A stretch of 33,986 nt of DNA from IMG/VR virus record IMGVR_UViG_3300032240_001336, positions 1 through 33,986 of that record; one strand, 5' to 3'. The translations under genes and the position numbers were made by a program. This document shows, in pieces, positions 23,401-31,199 of this stretch (position 1 is the first letter of the stretch; the number at the start of each line of letters is the position of its first letter). The DNA is from a virus. The notes below the pieces were generated by a model. The model had not been told where the DNA came from and did not search any database. It was given only the letters and a program-made list of their open reading frames with translations.

Positions 23401-26400
23401 TCCGGATGAGTTTGCTGGTATGCGAAATGAAATTGTTAAACTTACAGCAGAACTGCCAGTAGCGTTTGATGAATTATCTAAAATTGCAACGCTTGGTGCT
23501 CAGATGGGAATTAAAGCAGATGGCATCACAAACTTTACAGAGCAAGTTACAAAGTTCTCAGCTATTACTGGCCTTGCCTCAGATACCGTTGCACAAAAGT
23601 TTGGTCGAATTGCTCAGCTAGCTAAAATTCCTTCAGAAGATTTTGATAAGCTTGGTTCTGCCGTGGCTTATGCGGGTGTTAATGCTGTTGCTACTGATGA
23701 AGAAATTCTTACCTTAACAGAAAATATTTCTGCCGCAGCAAATAATTCTGGTTTTGCTGCTGATGAAATTATTGGTTTAGCAACGGCTATGTCATCCCTT
23801 GGTATTGCACCTGAACAAGCACGTGGTGTTATTACTCGTTTGTTTGCTGATATTAATCGTGCAGTTGAGGGTGGGGGAAAGCCGCTTGATGCATATGCTA
23901 AACAACTTGGAATGAGTGCTCAAGGAGCTAAAGAACTATGGAAATCTGACCCTCAAGGATTCTTTAAAGCAATGCTTGACGGCCTTAAGGGTAGCAAGAA
24001 TATGACAGGTGCTCTTGATTCTTTAAACATTAAAGAAACACGTGAAGTTACTACTTTACAAAAGCTTGCTAACAATATGGATGTCTATAATCAGGCGATG
24101 ATGGATGCTCATGATTCTTATGCTAATGGTTCATTCTTATCAGATGCTTATGGTAAGACTCAAGATAATCTTGCAACAAAAATGGAACTTGTTAATAATC
24201 AAATTAAGATGTTCCAAGATGCCTTTGGCTCAGCACTTAGTGGGCCAATAGGAATTGCTGTTGATTTGTTAAATGGATTATTAAAATCACTTAATGCTAT
24301 ATCAAAAAATCCTATAGGTCAGTGGGCTTTGAGAATTGGAACTGCAATGATTGGCTTAGTAGCTATCATGACTACCTATAAAATGATTAGTATGAAGGCT
24401 ACTGCTGCAACCTTAGCTTTTAGAACTGCTCAGGTTACTTTAAGTAAAATTTCTGGACAAGATGCTGGTATAAATGGTTTCAGAAAAATGCTTATGGGTC
24501 AAGAGCAACTTATTATTCGTTCTAATGGGCGTATTGAAGTTGCAAGTAAAAAGCGCATTAAAGAACTAGAAGCTTCTGGCCAAATTAAAAGAGCTGCACC
24601 TGGAAGTGCTGAAGATGTAGCACTTAGGTCTGGTGCTGATGCTAGAAGAGCTGGACTTGATTCAACACAGGGAATGTTAAATCAAAGAAATGGTATGGCT
24701 CAAGCAACTCTTAATAGTAACCAAGATACTATAGCAACCCTTGATAATACTAAGGCTAAGAACGAAAATACTGCAGCAAATAATGCAAATGCTGCGTCAT
24801 CTGAAGCAAATGCTGCTTCATCTATGACTGAATCTGAAGCTAAAACCGCTTCGGTAATTGCTATTGAAGACGAGATTGCAGCAAATGAACAATTAATTAG
24901 TTCAAAGCAAGCAGCTCTTGTATTAATTGAAAATGATATTCTTGCTAAAGAAGCTTCAATTGCTGCGGGTGAAGGTAATGTTGCCGCCACTGAAGCTATG
25001 GTGATGGCTAATAGGCAAGAAGCTGCATCAATTAGTCAAGAAATTGCTGCTATCGAAGCTAAAAACGTTGCTCTTGCGGCATCTAATACAGCTACCGCTG
25101 AAACGGTAGTAGTGATGACCGCAGCTGAATCTATGACAAATAAACTTGGTGGAGCAATGACTAAGTTATCATTAGCTGCTGGTGTTATATCTGTTGCTCT
25201 TATGGCAGTTAGTGCTATTGCAGAATACATGGATAGCCTTAAGGTAAACCTTGAAGAGGCTGGTGGTGGTCTTGCATCATTCCGTGAAGCAATCTATAAA
25301 GATACTGCAGCATATAGAGAGGCTGAAAAAGCACAAAAAGGTAGTGGTGAAGCTATCTCAACTTATAGCAGTAAAATTACAACAGCTAAGACTGGTCTTG
25401 CTGATTGGGCTGTTGGCCTTCAAGCGGCAACTGGTTCAGAGGGTGATTTAACAGATGCTGTTAGCACAACAACTGAAGAGGTGCAAACACAAACACTTGC
25501 CCTAGGAAAAAACTCTGTTCAATGGTTGGCTAATGCTGCAATGCAGGATGATGTTATTCAAGGTATGTTTAAGTCATATTTTGAAAATGGACAAGATTTA
25601 GGTAATTTAGCCACACAGGCTGGTTCAAGTATTGGGCTGATGGTTGAGGCAGCATTAAAGCTTCCTGGAACTGGTGCAGCAGAATATCTTGATAGAACAT
25701 TTAATGCAATGAATCTAGACCCATCTATATCTGGTAGGGTTTATGATGACTTGATGAAGATAGCAAAATCTCTAGATATTACAACCCTTGCCGGTGTGCA
25801 AAACTCAAAGGTAATTAAAGAACTTATGGGAAGTTTTGGTGCCAGTGATAGTCTTGATGACTTTAATACTAATCTAGATGGTGCTGCTGCCAAAGTTTAT
25901 ACATTAACTAATTATGTTTCTGACTTGAGCGGTTTACTTTCTAGCGCATTTACAATTAGATATGGCCTAACAGAATCTGTTGATAAGATGGCAAATGCTT
26001 GGACTGCTGTTAAAGATAGGCTAACTGAGGCCAAGAAGCAAATGCAGGCTATTAATCAAGAAATTTCTGGTATGACTGCAGATAGAAATATTCTTGAATA
26101 TCAGTTGAGCATTGCGCTTAAATATGGCGATACTATTCGTGCGGATAAGATTCGTGCAGACATTGCAGCCAAAACTGGTGAAATTGCTGGAAAGCAAGAT
26201 GACTATAATAAGGCTGCACAAGATGCTAGCACTAGCCTTACTGGAATGAGTCCTGGGGCAATTAACAATCGTGAGACTATGCGTAGCATGGTTCAAACCT
26301 ATAATGAACGCATGGCCGCTTTTGCTAATGCTCAAAAGACTGCTACCAATAAGGCTGATAGAGCTAGAATTCAGGCTGAAGCCGATTCACTTAAAGCAGA

Positions 26401-27826
26401 TTTTATTGCTAAAGCAAGAGCTCTTGGTTTTGCTGAAAATGAACTAGCCCCTTATGTTGCGTCCTTTGGTGACCTTAAAACTGTTGTTGCTAAGCTTCCA
26501 AACACTTTAACTATTAAAGTTAATGCTGACCCGGGTATGCGTGCTTGGCTTGAATGGTGGGCCGCTAATAAAGATGGCAATGGAAATGTTGTTGTTGTTG
26601 ATAAAGACCCAGCTGCCACCCCAACCGCTCCAACCGCCCCTACTACTCCAAATGGAACACCAAATAGTCCAACATTAACAAACAATCCAAATCATGGCGT
26701 ATATACACCTACCAATGAGACTTGGAAGGCAACTAAGACTGCAAAGAACCTGAATACATTGTCTAGGCCAGCTTTAAAGGCTCTTGGTGAATCTTTCCAG
26801 CCTAATTTTATGCAAGGAAAAATGGATGCAGCTAGACTAGCTAGAGATAATCAGGCTAATGCAATTCAAGCAAAATATAGTAAACAAATTAGAAGGTCCG
26901 GAAAGAGCATTGACGAATTGGGTATGGACCCATCTCTTTTGAATGCAGATAATGGATTTACTTTAGCCGATAAAACTGATTTTACGAATATGTATAAAGA
27001 ATATCGAAGATTAGGTAAAACTTTATATAATTTTACAGTAGATGTTAATGGCAATCAAACCCTTGATGTAAATAAATCTGCCGCAGCACAAGATGAATTA
27101 ACTAACCTAACTAAGCTTTTACCAGCTTGGGTAATTAAAGATGTTAACTGGTTAAAAAATTCAGAAAAACTTACAATACAGGCTCAGGGATTAAGAGCAA
27201 CCGCACTACGTCAATATGTGTCAAAAGCTAATGAGCTTAAGGTATCTACAAGAACTGATAAATTTAATACATTAGATAGCTTTAGTCAAACAGTGCTAAG
27301 GCCTCTACTCGATAAATATAGGCAATATGTTGCAAATGATGATAACCTAAAAGCTAGCGTTGAGGGTGCAAGAGGAGAGCTTAGTAAGTTTGGCTATGAT
27401 GCCAAAAAGCTATCATTCTTACTTGGTGATGCTAAATGGAAATCTGCAACTGGCTATGCACTCGGTGGTCTTATTCCAGGTGCAGCTCCATCAAACCCTA
27501 GACTTGATAACATGTTTGCATCAAGTCCTAACGGCACTATTGCTGTGCGCTCTGGTGAGTATATTCAAAGCCAGCAAGCAGTTAGATACTATGGTGTTGA
27601 CTTCATGAATGCTATTAATAAGATGCAAATGCCAAGATTAATGCAGCCTACACAGTCTTCTGGCTCTTCATCTAGTGGCAATATTGTGGTAGAATTATCT
27701 TCGAATGCAGTAATGCAATTAATGGCAATGTCTAACCGCCCAATTAACTTGTACTCAGATGATAGACAAATTGCTAGTAGCGCAAATAGAGGAAACAGAT
27801 TACTTGCAATGAGAGGGTCTAACTAA
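17450..27826 (+). CDS. Giant tail tape measure protein with embedded exonuclease-like domain
   Basis: GTG 17450 follows AGGAG (17441-17445); an in-frame TTG at 17429 lies upstream of that site and is rejected. The product has 3458 residues. In order: helical coiled coils (about 15-290); a mixed Gly-rich region with the SPSKRMRKSGE motif near 1088, common in tape measures; a DEDDh exonuclease-like domain (about 1195-1455); a Pro/Ala linker near 1540; charged coiled coils with a repeated SGPVGK block; the TP901-type tape measure core (about 1950-2310); hydrophobic segments near 2292-2312 and 2571-2592; an Ala-rich coiled coil between them; and a C-terminal GGLIPG...VRSGEYIQSQQAV region. The SPSK motif normally lies late in tape measures, so the order suggests fusion or expansion. 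It fixes tail length, fills the tube and is probably released during DNA entry. Confidence 0.93.
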   Translation: MAEDFNISLGLDTSSADKELSAFVAKARKQARELRKELSSIKSPKFTIDADVSSTLKQVDVLTKKIERLKKSVGASTKDPMAAVKPADMTKAQESMRRVESRMATLKISLQQLNKVGSKSPAATASLVDVKSELKKLEAQKKEIRDNAIKQAAEIRKAQQELAKEYSDPKVIAAANSYRESLKSNKEAQLKADSERSRIMKEIERLERSPEVIAAMKGQVAGLKEMRARASKMNDEARKELSAIKADFAAGKTDRSKVDAAAKKVKTLHEYILWASAEIETLSDAGPRTKGLKSITKKMGVKAAYGGDSGVRGETPVIRSTSIPNSRDYQKIIIEAQKLAKQSIEIGLARGSKTIAETRPNKQTTGGVVPNLLIAALHQLFPNKVSAEQAGAASRGEGGIGVVLRDTKTDIATMLENLAQAEREISGSDSELAQTMSELSSSMVDLGDQMGDGKTSQSRSGKRLSAADEAAQREIVMGGGTSAIGSITTASEDTSRNLRDANDFTKRLLEALSAGDDQRKKGGVSDRRGGVFAIETENAIGLADDAVLKFATVTADEFEMAVELATKAGQFMQAATGTGGSIKGRIAGAQLLSNRTNQGKYRSPFGSAATSEDGRDSELEATKQRDKKSGESKLEPIGYGAHDKLLADAIDRGFQAFLQGYLKLEEKPKVGVKDIVGPLGTFASAKPGSEAEKIIKAIQAASQQSSTDKNMSAIDATLGASSPFAILIKSLIAKVTAGVNNPVLESTGMSGDMATFQYQALGNNDTAGAMSEIGSIQDDFISMVHYLAILYDKAGLKVKSGITRGDYQNVPGLSTAGTQADPHMDSFLRLFNATRAPGKLTIPALDSSGQRLRDESGAPLAGEIENVFQNFGEQLTPFTQVLQDLAVVFADIYKMPMAGNLGKIGKFNNLGLPDPAGTEMTHGQAFTQNRQGFIADMLRASVENVQKPDEKKDATDKAGGALVPIDAMNGILEKLSVITEAFYGGPAQMSGTMENGEVVDISNQLLDAMVQAFSRSRQGQDNRTIGMGIQSQGTLPAAQSAIRAKYGETVNGLTAGLAPGVARAEQAGADTAIAFIDGYETKMEIQSPSKRMRKSGEDTIDGLRVGLFGGIEELDKAGRALAESFDKGYTEQAKVDAVKRIQAMQKAGDIKGAELATASMRKAPVADVKPATSSALLSSQEEIQRRNAANLAQLDRLRAQGEDLLVALDIESTGGRNADHPRGGLRNRVFGYSAVAGAGEFSREQGVLPGAPVVTPKMTGISHGMLVPPKDQGQLFTGHVAGVLGLQGADGTNLEVLPNLIKRIASLGYGKQNTTGSEKEYVKQLEDIAALLTKLYEDKIPLAIHNAGVSDLSALGKEFAHYGITAPTAGQFKDANLLVETQSMGKMLGGYMKDLGGKVSLSVGKIYELFTGKAMGTELIPPVGNVPKLADSSAVAHDPTIDTAATLVNAATMRAAAGNAGIVQTGLLGKKIALLDATWQKVSDAIWGSRKFGSPGQAGNVGGMTTGDPKELASFKRQAATHGGQLQPVYGPQQAPAPTPVVVPVTPAQDPQAAAQEAGDAAARQARAIDALEKEKARIRKEKARIEFQYQVDLVEQDMSVLKNLQAELNKPHNQGEVQKKQLVADMAKLQATIDKKLKESSELADGVRRQLDANGGVRTLFRAKKGTIGKSDKQKELEKQIKDAQKEIDAQLGTQPQAKPKSTRSPGSVIAAPLAELQAAEQRIQTSLTNAVSNSLGPALVSRLEQELAYVQKSIKSGPVGKRRMRDAQGNLTSAEVDVFKAEGVRGAKDRVAGKTQISNIRKGLLAELKTAEEKGRTETVAELTKLIDELDKSLASGPVGKYKNGRDAFELPDGYRQKAKKEKVVISNVGDAKTPGAYDNITHKNWIDQGLEAEAQKRKAASEAIKGQMKGEMTTMAQVEKYNRKMMDSWISGRYALYDVANTYQQFQRVLMQVGKSMQQAVGVYASFETSFTSVERALQPLPDEFAGMRNEIVKLTAELPVAFDELSKIATLGAQMGIKADGITNFTEQVTKFSAITGLASDTVAQKFGRIAQLAKIPSEDFDKLGSAVAYAGVNAVATDEEILTLTENISAAANNSGFAADEIIGLATAMSSLGIAPEQARGVITRLFADINRAVEGGGKPLDAYAKQLGMSAQGAKELWKSDPQGFFKAMLDGLKGSKNMTGALDSLNIKETREVTTLQKLANNMDVYNQAMMDAHDSYANGSFLSDAYGKTQDNLATKMELVNNQIKMFQDAFGSALSGPIGIAVDLLNGLLKSLNAISKNPIGQWALRIGTAMIGLVAIMTTYKMISMKATAATLAFRTAQVTLSKISGQDAGINGFRKMLMGQEQLIIRSNGRIEVASKKRIKELEASGQIKRAAPGSAEDVALRSGADARRAGLDSTQGMLNQRNGMAQATLNSNQDTIATLDNTKAKNENTAANNANAASSEANAASSMTESEAKTASVIAIEDEIAANEQLISSKQAALVLIENDILAKEASIAAGEGNVAATEAMVMANRQEAASISQEIAAIEAKNVALAASNTATAETVVVMTAAESMTNKLGGAMTKLSLAAGVISVALMAVSAIAEYMDSLKVNLEEAGGGLASFREAIYKDTAAYREAEKAQKGSGEAISTYSSKITTAKTGLADWAVGLQAATGSEGDLTDAVSTTTEEVQTQTLALGKNSVQWLANAAMQDDVIQGMFKSYFENGQDLGNLATQAGSSIGLMVEAALKLPGTGAAEYLDRTFNAMNLDPSISGRVYDDLMKIAKSLDITTLAGVQNSKVIKELMGSFGASDSLDDFNTNLDGAAAKVYTLTNYVSDLSGLLSSAFTIRYGLTESVDKMANAWTAVKDRLTEAKKQMQAINQEISGMTADRNILEYQLSIALKYGDTIRADKIRADIAAKTGEIAGKQDDYNKAAQDASTSLTGMSPGAINNRETMRSMVQTYNERMAAFANAQKTATNKADRARIQAEADSLKADFIAKARALGFAENELAPYVASFGDLKTVVAKLPNTLTIKVNADPGMRAWLEWWAANKDGNGNVVVVDKDPAATPTAPTAPTTPNGTPNSPTLTNNPNHGVYTPTNETWKATKTAKNLNTLSRPALKALGESFQPNFMQGKMDAARLARDNQANAIQAKYSKQIRRSGKSIDELGMDPSLLNADNGFTLADKTDFTNMYKEYRRLGKTLYNFTVDVNGNQTLDVNKSAAAQDELTNLTKLLPAWVIKDVNWLKNSEKLTIQAQGLRATALRQYVSKANELKVSTRTDKFNTLDSFSQTVLRPLLDKYRQYVANDDNLKASVEGARGELSKFGYDAKKLSFLLGDAKWKSATGYALGGLIPGAAPSNPRLDNMFASSPNGTIAVRSGEYIQSQQAVRYYGVDFMNAINKMQMPRLMQPTQSSGSSSSGNIVVELSSNAVMQLMAMSNRPINLYSDDRQIASSANRGNRLLAMRGSN
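21032..21815 (+). other. DEDDh (DnaQ-like) 3'-5' exonuclease domain inside the tape measure
   Basis: Three ordered motifs match this nuclease superfamily. ExoI: LLVALDIESTGG with Asp1209 and Glu1211. ExoII: LAIHNAGVSDLSALGKEF with His1345 and Asp1351. ExoIII: VAHDPTIDTAATLV with His1437 and Asp1442 in the H-x4-D spacing typical of the DEDDh type. All four acidic metal ligands and the catalytic His are present. The spacing is longer than in minimal DnaQ domains, with an inserted loop after ExoI. The frame is continuous with the tape measure on both sides and codon use does not change, so this is an integral domain. Activity is inferred. Confidence 0.75.
22721..22978 (+). repeat. Two copies of an SGPVGK block, 240 bases apart
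   Basis: TCTGGCCCTGTAGGTAAG (22721-22738) and TCCGGCCCTGTAGGTAAA (22961-22978) code SGPVGK after helices LAYVQKSIK and IDELDKSLA, and both are followed by Arg/Lys-rich stretches ending in R-D-A. An approximately 80-residue unit seems duplicated in the tape measure. Confidence 0.5.
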
Positions 27827-28755
27827 TGGCTGTATATGATGGTAAAGTTTGGTTTGGTAACCAGCGTTATGGTACCTGGATTAAAGCTCCGCTAGCTGAT
27901 ATGAATGCTGGGGCTACTGGATTTAGTTCTGAACAAGTATTTAATAATGGTGGAAGCTTTGTAAAGTCTTCTTTTGGTTCAGCTAAATCATATGACCTGT
28001 CTTGGAACGGTAACTTAGATGACTTGCAAATTATTAAAAACTTTAAAGACGGTATTTATGGTGGTGGGTTGCTTTACTGGGAAGACCCATTTGCAAAAAA
28101 CATTTTGCCACCGCATTGGGCTGCGCCCATGCTTACTGTGCGTGATTGGCCAAGCCTTATCTCTAGTGATAATAAACCTACTCCAGTTACTCATACCCTT
28201 ACCGCAAAAAACCTTCCGTACCAGAGTGCGCTATATACAGTTACTAACACCGCAGAAACATCTAGGTCTTTAACTTTGCTAGTCCCTGAGGAACACTTTT
28301 TACAAGTTGGCTTTGTTTACAGCGCAACTGGAACTGCAAGTATTAAGGCTGTCCCTATTCTTTACGATGGCACTGAAGGCACAACGGTAACATTGACTCA
28401 AAAGGCTTATAGTGACTCAAGCTTGTATGATGGCAGTTATGGACAATTTAGCAACCTTACCGGTGCTTCACCGCGTGTAAAAGCTGTAAGAATATATATA
28501 TCTAAATCAGATGCAACTCCATCTACAATAACTATTCGTGGTGGAATTGCAACATACCATGTAAGCGGAAGCGTTGCTGGGCATAATCATGATGCATATA
28601 CTCAAGCATATTATTACTCAACAGTTTGGTCTGCTGGACAGGGAACAACAGGTTGCGTCATGGATGCACCAACAATTCAATACAAAAATATTGTTGGAAG
28701 TAATGAGCTCATAAACATGAGCACAAAATTAAAGGAAGTTGAAGCATGGCTATAA
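27826..28755 (+). CDS. Distal tail (Dit-like) minor tail protein
   Basis: It starts in a TAATG overlap with the tape measure stop. The 309-residue protein is beta-rich: VWFGNQRYGTWIKAPLADMN and SFGSAKSYDLSWNG at the N-terminus, GGGLLYWEDPFAKNILPPHW, then a carbohydrate-binding-module-like beta-sandwich (about 120-250; SRSLTLLVPEEHFLQVGF, RVKAVRIYISKSDA) and a C-terminal GCVMDAPTIQYKN strand. Genes directly behind tape measures encode the distal tail hub, and sugar-binding inserts are known in evolved Dit proteins. It may thus link the tube to fibres and touch host polysaccharide. Confidence 0.7.
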   Translation: MAVYDGKVWFGNQRYGTWIKAPLADMNAGATGFSSEQVFNNGGSFVKSSFGSAKSYDLSWNGNLDDLQIIKNFKDGIYGGGLLYWEDPFAKNILPPHWAAPMLTVRDWPSLISSDNKPTPVTHTLTAKNLPYQSALYTVTNTAETSRSLTLLVPEEHFLQVGFVYSATGTASIKAVPILYDGTEGTTVTLTQKAYSDSSLYDGSYGQFSNLTGASPRVKAVRIYISKSDATPSTITIRGGIATYHVSGSVAGHNHDAYTQAYYYSTVWSAGQGTTGCVMDAPTIQYKNIVGSNELINMSTKLKEVEAWL

Positions 28756-30413
28756 AACTTGTAGCCGATTCTGGTACAGCACGAATTGGTGATGTACAAA
28801 CATATTCCGTAAATGTTGAAGCAATTCCAACTGATGCTACTGATAGTTCTGGTTCAACCTGGTCAATGGATATCACTGCACCGGCAGCTTTAACAAAGAT
28901 TGATTTTGATGGAAATAGGGTTAACCTTTCTGGTGCTACTAGAACTTCAGCCCTACTTGGTCGTGGAGTCTCATTGATAGACTATGGTATGTTTTCTGAT
29001 GAATCAAAATATGATTATCAAAAACAAAGTTATGGTCGTGGCGGATTTAAGGGTACTGTAAGTTCGCTGTCAATTAGTGATGGTGATAATATTCAATTAA
29101 CCATTGATGGCATTCTTTTTAAACTTAACTGTGAAAAAACTGCTGACCCACATTTTGGAGCAACAGCAACACAAAAAACTGCTTTTATATATTATTGCAA
29201 ACTTGCTAGTCTTACTGTTAATCCCGATGACGTTGATAGTGATTTTGATGTCCCAGTTGCTTATCCAGCTTGGAAAGGAAATGTTTGGGAATACATTAAA
29301 ATGTTTTGTGTAGCAAATCAAGCAGATATTTTTGTTGACTCTACTGGTGCGGTTCATTTAGAAAAGATTAGAAGAAATACTATTCCTGTTGTTGAGCGTA
29401 GTGGAGCATCAACGAATGTTACTCTACTTGGAACTTCTCGCACAGTTGAGGTATACGACTATGATACTTCATGGGAAACTGATACTGTTATATATGCTGC
29501 AACATCAACACTTCAAGTTAATACGGGTGAAAAAATCACTGAAACTGTAGATGTTCAAGCATCAACTATATCCTCTAAGATTATTCAACCAGTGTGTGTT
29601 TCAGCAATTCAGCCATACCCATTTACTGGTGGAATAGGTAAGTCAGTTTATGTAGTTATAGATAATTTAAATATTCCAGTTTCTCCATCTTGGTGGAATA
29701 GCAATGGCGGTAAAGTTTCTGCAGCAGTTTCTCCAGATAATCCATTACAGCTTGATATTACAATTCAAGCGCCTAATCAACCTAACTCTGCTTATGTTGA
29801 ACCATTTAGATTAGCTGAGTATGATAGTGATGCTAGACCTGCTTTATACATTTGCGGTGAAGCAGTAACTGTTAAAAAAGCTTTGCGCTCAGTTTCTACT
29901 GGTGCTGACCAGACATTTATTTCAAGAGATTCTAAAGCTACGGTGGATAATCCATTTATTCATGAAGCATCATATCATTTAGCACAGTCTGCTGCTTTTG
30001 CTACTGGCCCTACGGTAGACGTTAGTTTAACTATTGGCACATCTAAGCTTCAAGATGAAATAAATAATATTTCTGGAGCAAGATTCTTTTATAATAATGG
30101 ATATTATCGCGTTGCCAGTGCAAATATTTCTGAATCTGGAATTAGCGTAACTGGTAAGGTTGATACTATTTTTAATGACCTTGTTTCAATATACTCAGTA
30201 AACTTTAATAACTATAATTCAACAACTTTATTTACTACTTTTGCAACATTTAACTCTGCAACTGGAAATGCATTATCAAATACTTTTACTGGATTTGATT
30301 CAGTTTATCCAGCTAAAACTTTTACAGAACTTGGAGCATACTATAATAGTATGACTTTTTCAGATATGGCTATAACGCCGTTAGGAGATACACTGAACCC
30401 TTATGTCAACTAA
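28746..30413 (+). CDS. Tail hub / tail-associated (Tal-like) minor tail protein
   Basis: ATG 28746 overlaps the Dit-like gene by 10 bases, with AAAGGAAG upstream. The 555-residue protein is mostly beta with a hub-like middle: VWEYIKMFCVANQADIFVD, then GAVHLEKIRRNTIPVVE, resembling the ring domain of baseplate hub proteins in which a short helix precedes an 'l..d..G.l.l' strand. The C-terminal 80 residues are Phe/Thr/Asn-rich (FNNYNSTTLFTTFATFNSA) and may form a tip or fibre anchor. No peptidoglycan hydrolase motif was found. Position after Dit supports a hub role. Confidence 0.65.
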   Translation: MAIKLVADSGTARIGDVQTYSVNVEAIPTDATDSSGSTWSMDITAPAALTKIDFDGNRVNLSGATRTSALLGRGVSLIDYGMFSDESKYDYQKQSYGRGGFKGTVSSLSISDGDNIQLTIDGILFKLNCEKTADPHFGATATQKTAFIYYCKLASLTVNPDDVDSDFDVPVAYPAWKGNVWEYIKMFCVANQADIFVDSTGAVHLEKIRRNTIPVVERSGASTNVTLLGTSRTVEVYDYDTSWETDTVIYAATSTLQVNTGEKITETVDVQASTISSKIIQPVCVSAIQPYPFTGGIGKSVYVVIDNLNIPVSPSWWNSNGGKVSAAVSPDNPLQLDITIQAPNQPNSAYVEPFRLAEYDSDARPALYICGEAVTVKKALRSVSTGADQTFISRDSKATVDNPFIHEASYHLAQSAAFATGPTVDVSLTIGTSKLQDEINNISGARFFYNNGYYRVASANISESGISVTGKVDTIFNDLVSIYSVNFNNYNSTTLFTTFATFNSATGNALSNTFTGFDSVYPAKTFTELGAYYNSMTFSDMAITPLGDTLNPYVN

Positions 30414-31188
30414 ACCTGTCTCTAACGCTCCAGAATCTATGCAGAAATGGACTCGCTGGGTCGATAAACAACTTGATGAACTTGGTGATGGTGCTATACC
30501 CAAAATCATTTCTAAGCTATCTAAGATGGATTCTAATGATATTCGCTATCAACAAATAATTTCAGCACTTCAATATCAAGTTAAGTATTTAACCGATACT
30601 ATTTCTACTGCAACCGATTTTGCTTCGCTGCAGGCTACACTTAAAGGTGTATCAAATATTGCTGCGGTAGTACCCCCAGTAACTACTCCAGTAACTACTG
30701 AAACAACTTTAACTTTTACTGCATCAGGTTCAGCTTCTTGGGCTGGAAGCAACCTTATTACAGGTAGCGGAACATACACTGATGCTGGAATGATGTATCA
30801 AGGCCCAGCTGCTGGAACTCAAAAAACTGCATCATTCTGGTTTTCTAGCGCAGACCTTGCTAAAGTTTCTGGTAAAACAATAAAATCAGCATATATATAT
30901 GTCAAGAATAGGCATTTTTACTATAACGCTGGTGGCACAGCAGACTTTGGTACACACGCGTATCAGACAAATACTCAACCAACTACGCGTACAAACCCAT
31001 TTAGCTCTACATTTAGCTATGGTGAAGGTAAATGGATATCATTAAGCTCAACAGTGTATAATGGTATATCAGGTGGAACAATTAAAGGTTTCTCCATAGG
31101 TATTGGTGCAACTGATGACCCTAATGATTACTCATACTTTGATGGCGCAACAAAACCTTATCCACCAAAACTTAAGATAACTTACTAA
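30403..31188 (+). CDS. Minor tail / fibre protein with C-terminal beta domain
   Basis: ATG 30403 lies 10 bases inside the end of the hub gene. The 261-residue product has a helical N-terminus (about 10-85: MQKWTRWVDKQLDELGDGAI, YQQIISALQYQVKYLTD) that may trimerise, a Pro/Thr hinge (VVPPVTTPVTTET) and a beta-rich C-terminal domain of about 160 residues with strands SASFWF... and KTIKSAYIYVKNRHFYY, ending in LKITY. This N-helical, C-beta plan fits a tail-tip fibre or receptor-binding subunit. Receptor unknown. Confidence 0.6.
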   Translation: MSTKPVSNAPESMQKWTRWVDKQLDELGDGAIPKIISKLSKMDSNDIRYQQIISALQYQVKYLTDTISTATDFASLQATLKGVSNIAAVVPPVTTPVTTETTLTFTASGSASWAGSNLITGSGTYTDAGMMYQGPAAGTQKTASFWFSSADLAKVSGKTIKSAYIYVKNRHFYYNAGGTADFGTHAYQTNTQPTTRTNPFSSTFSYGEGKWISLSSTVYNGISGGTIKGFSIGIGATDDPNDYSYFDGATKPYPPKLKITY

Positions 31189-31199
31189 TAGGAGAGAAA

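Noticed and set aside
18029-27054. Many short frames on both strands inside the tape measure gene
   Set aside because: They are Leu-, Ser- or Phe-rich shadows of the tape measure codons without starts, ribosome binding sites or motifs.
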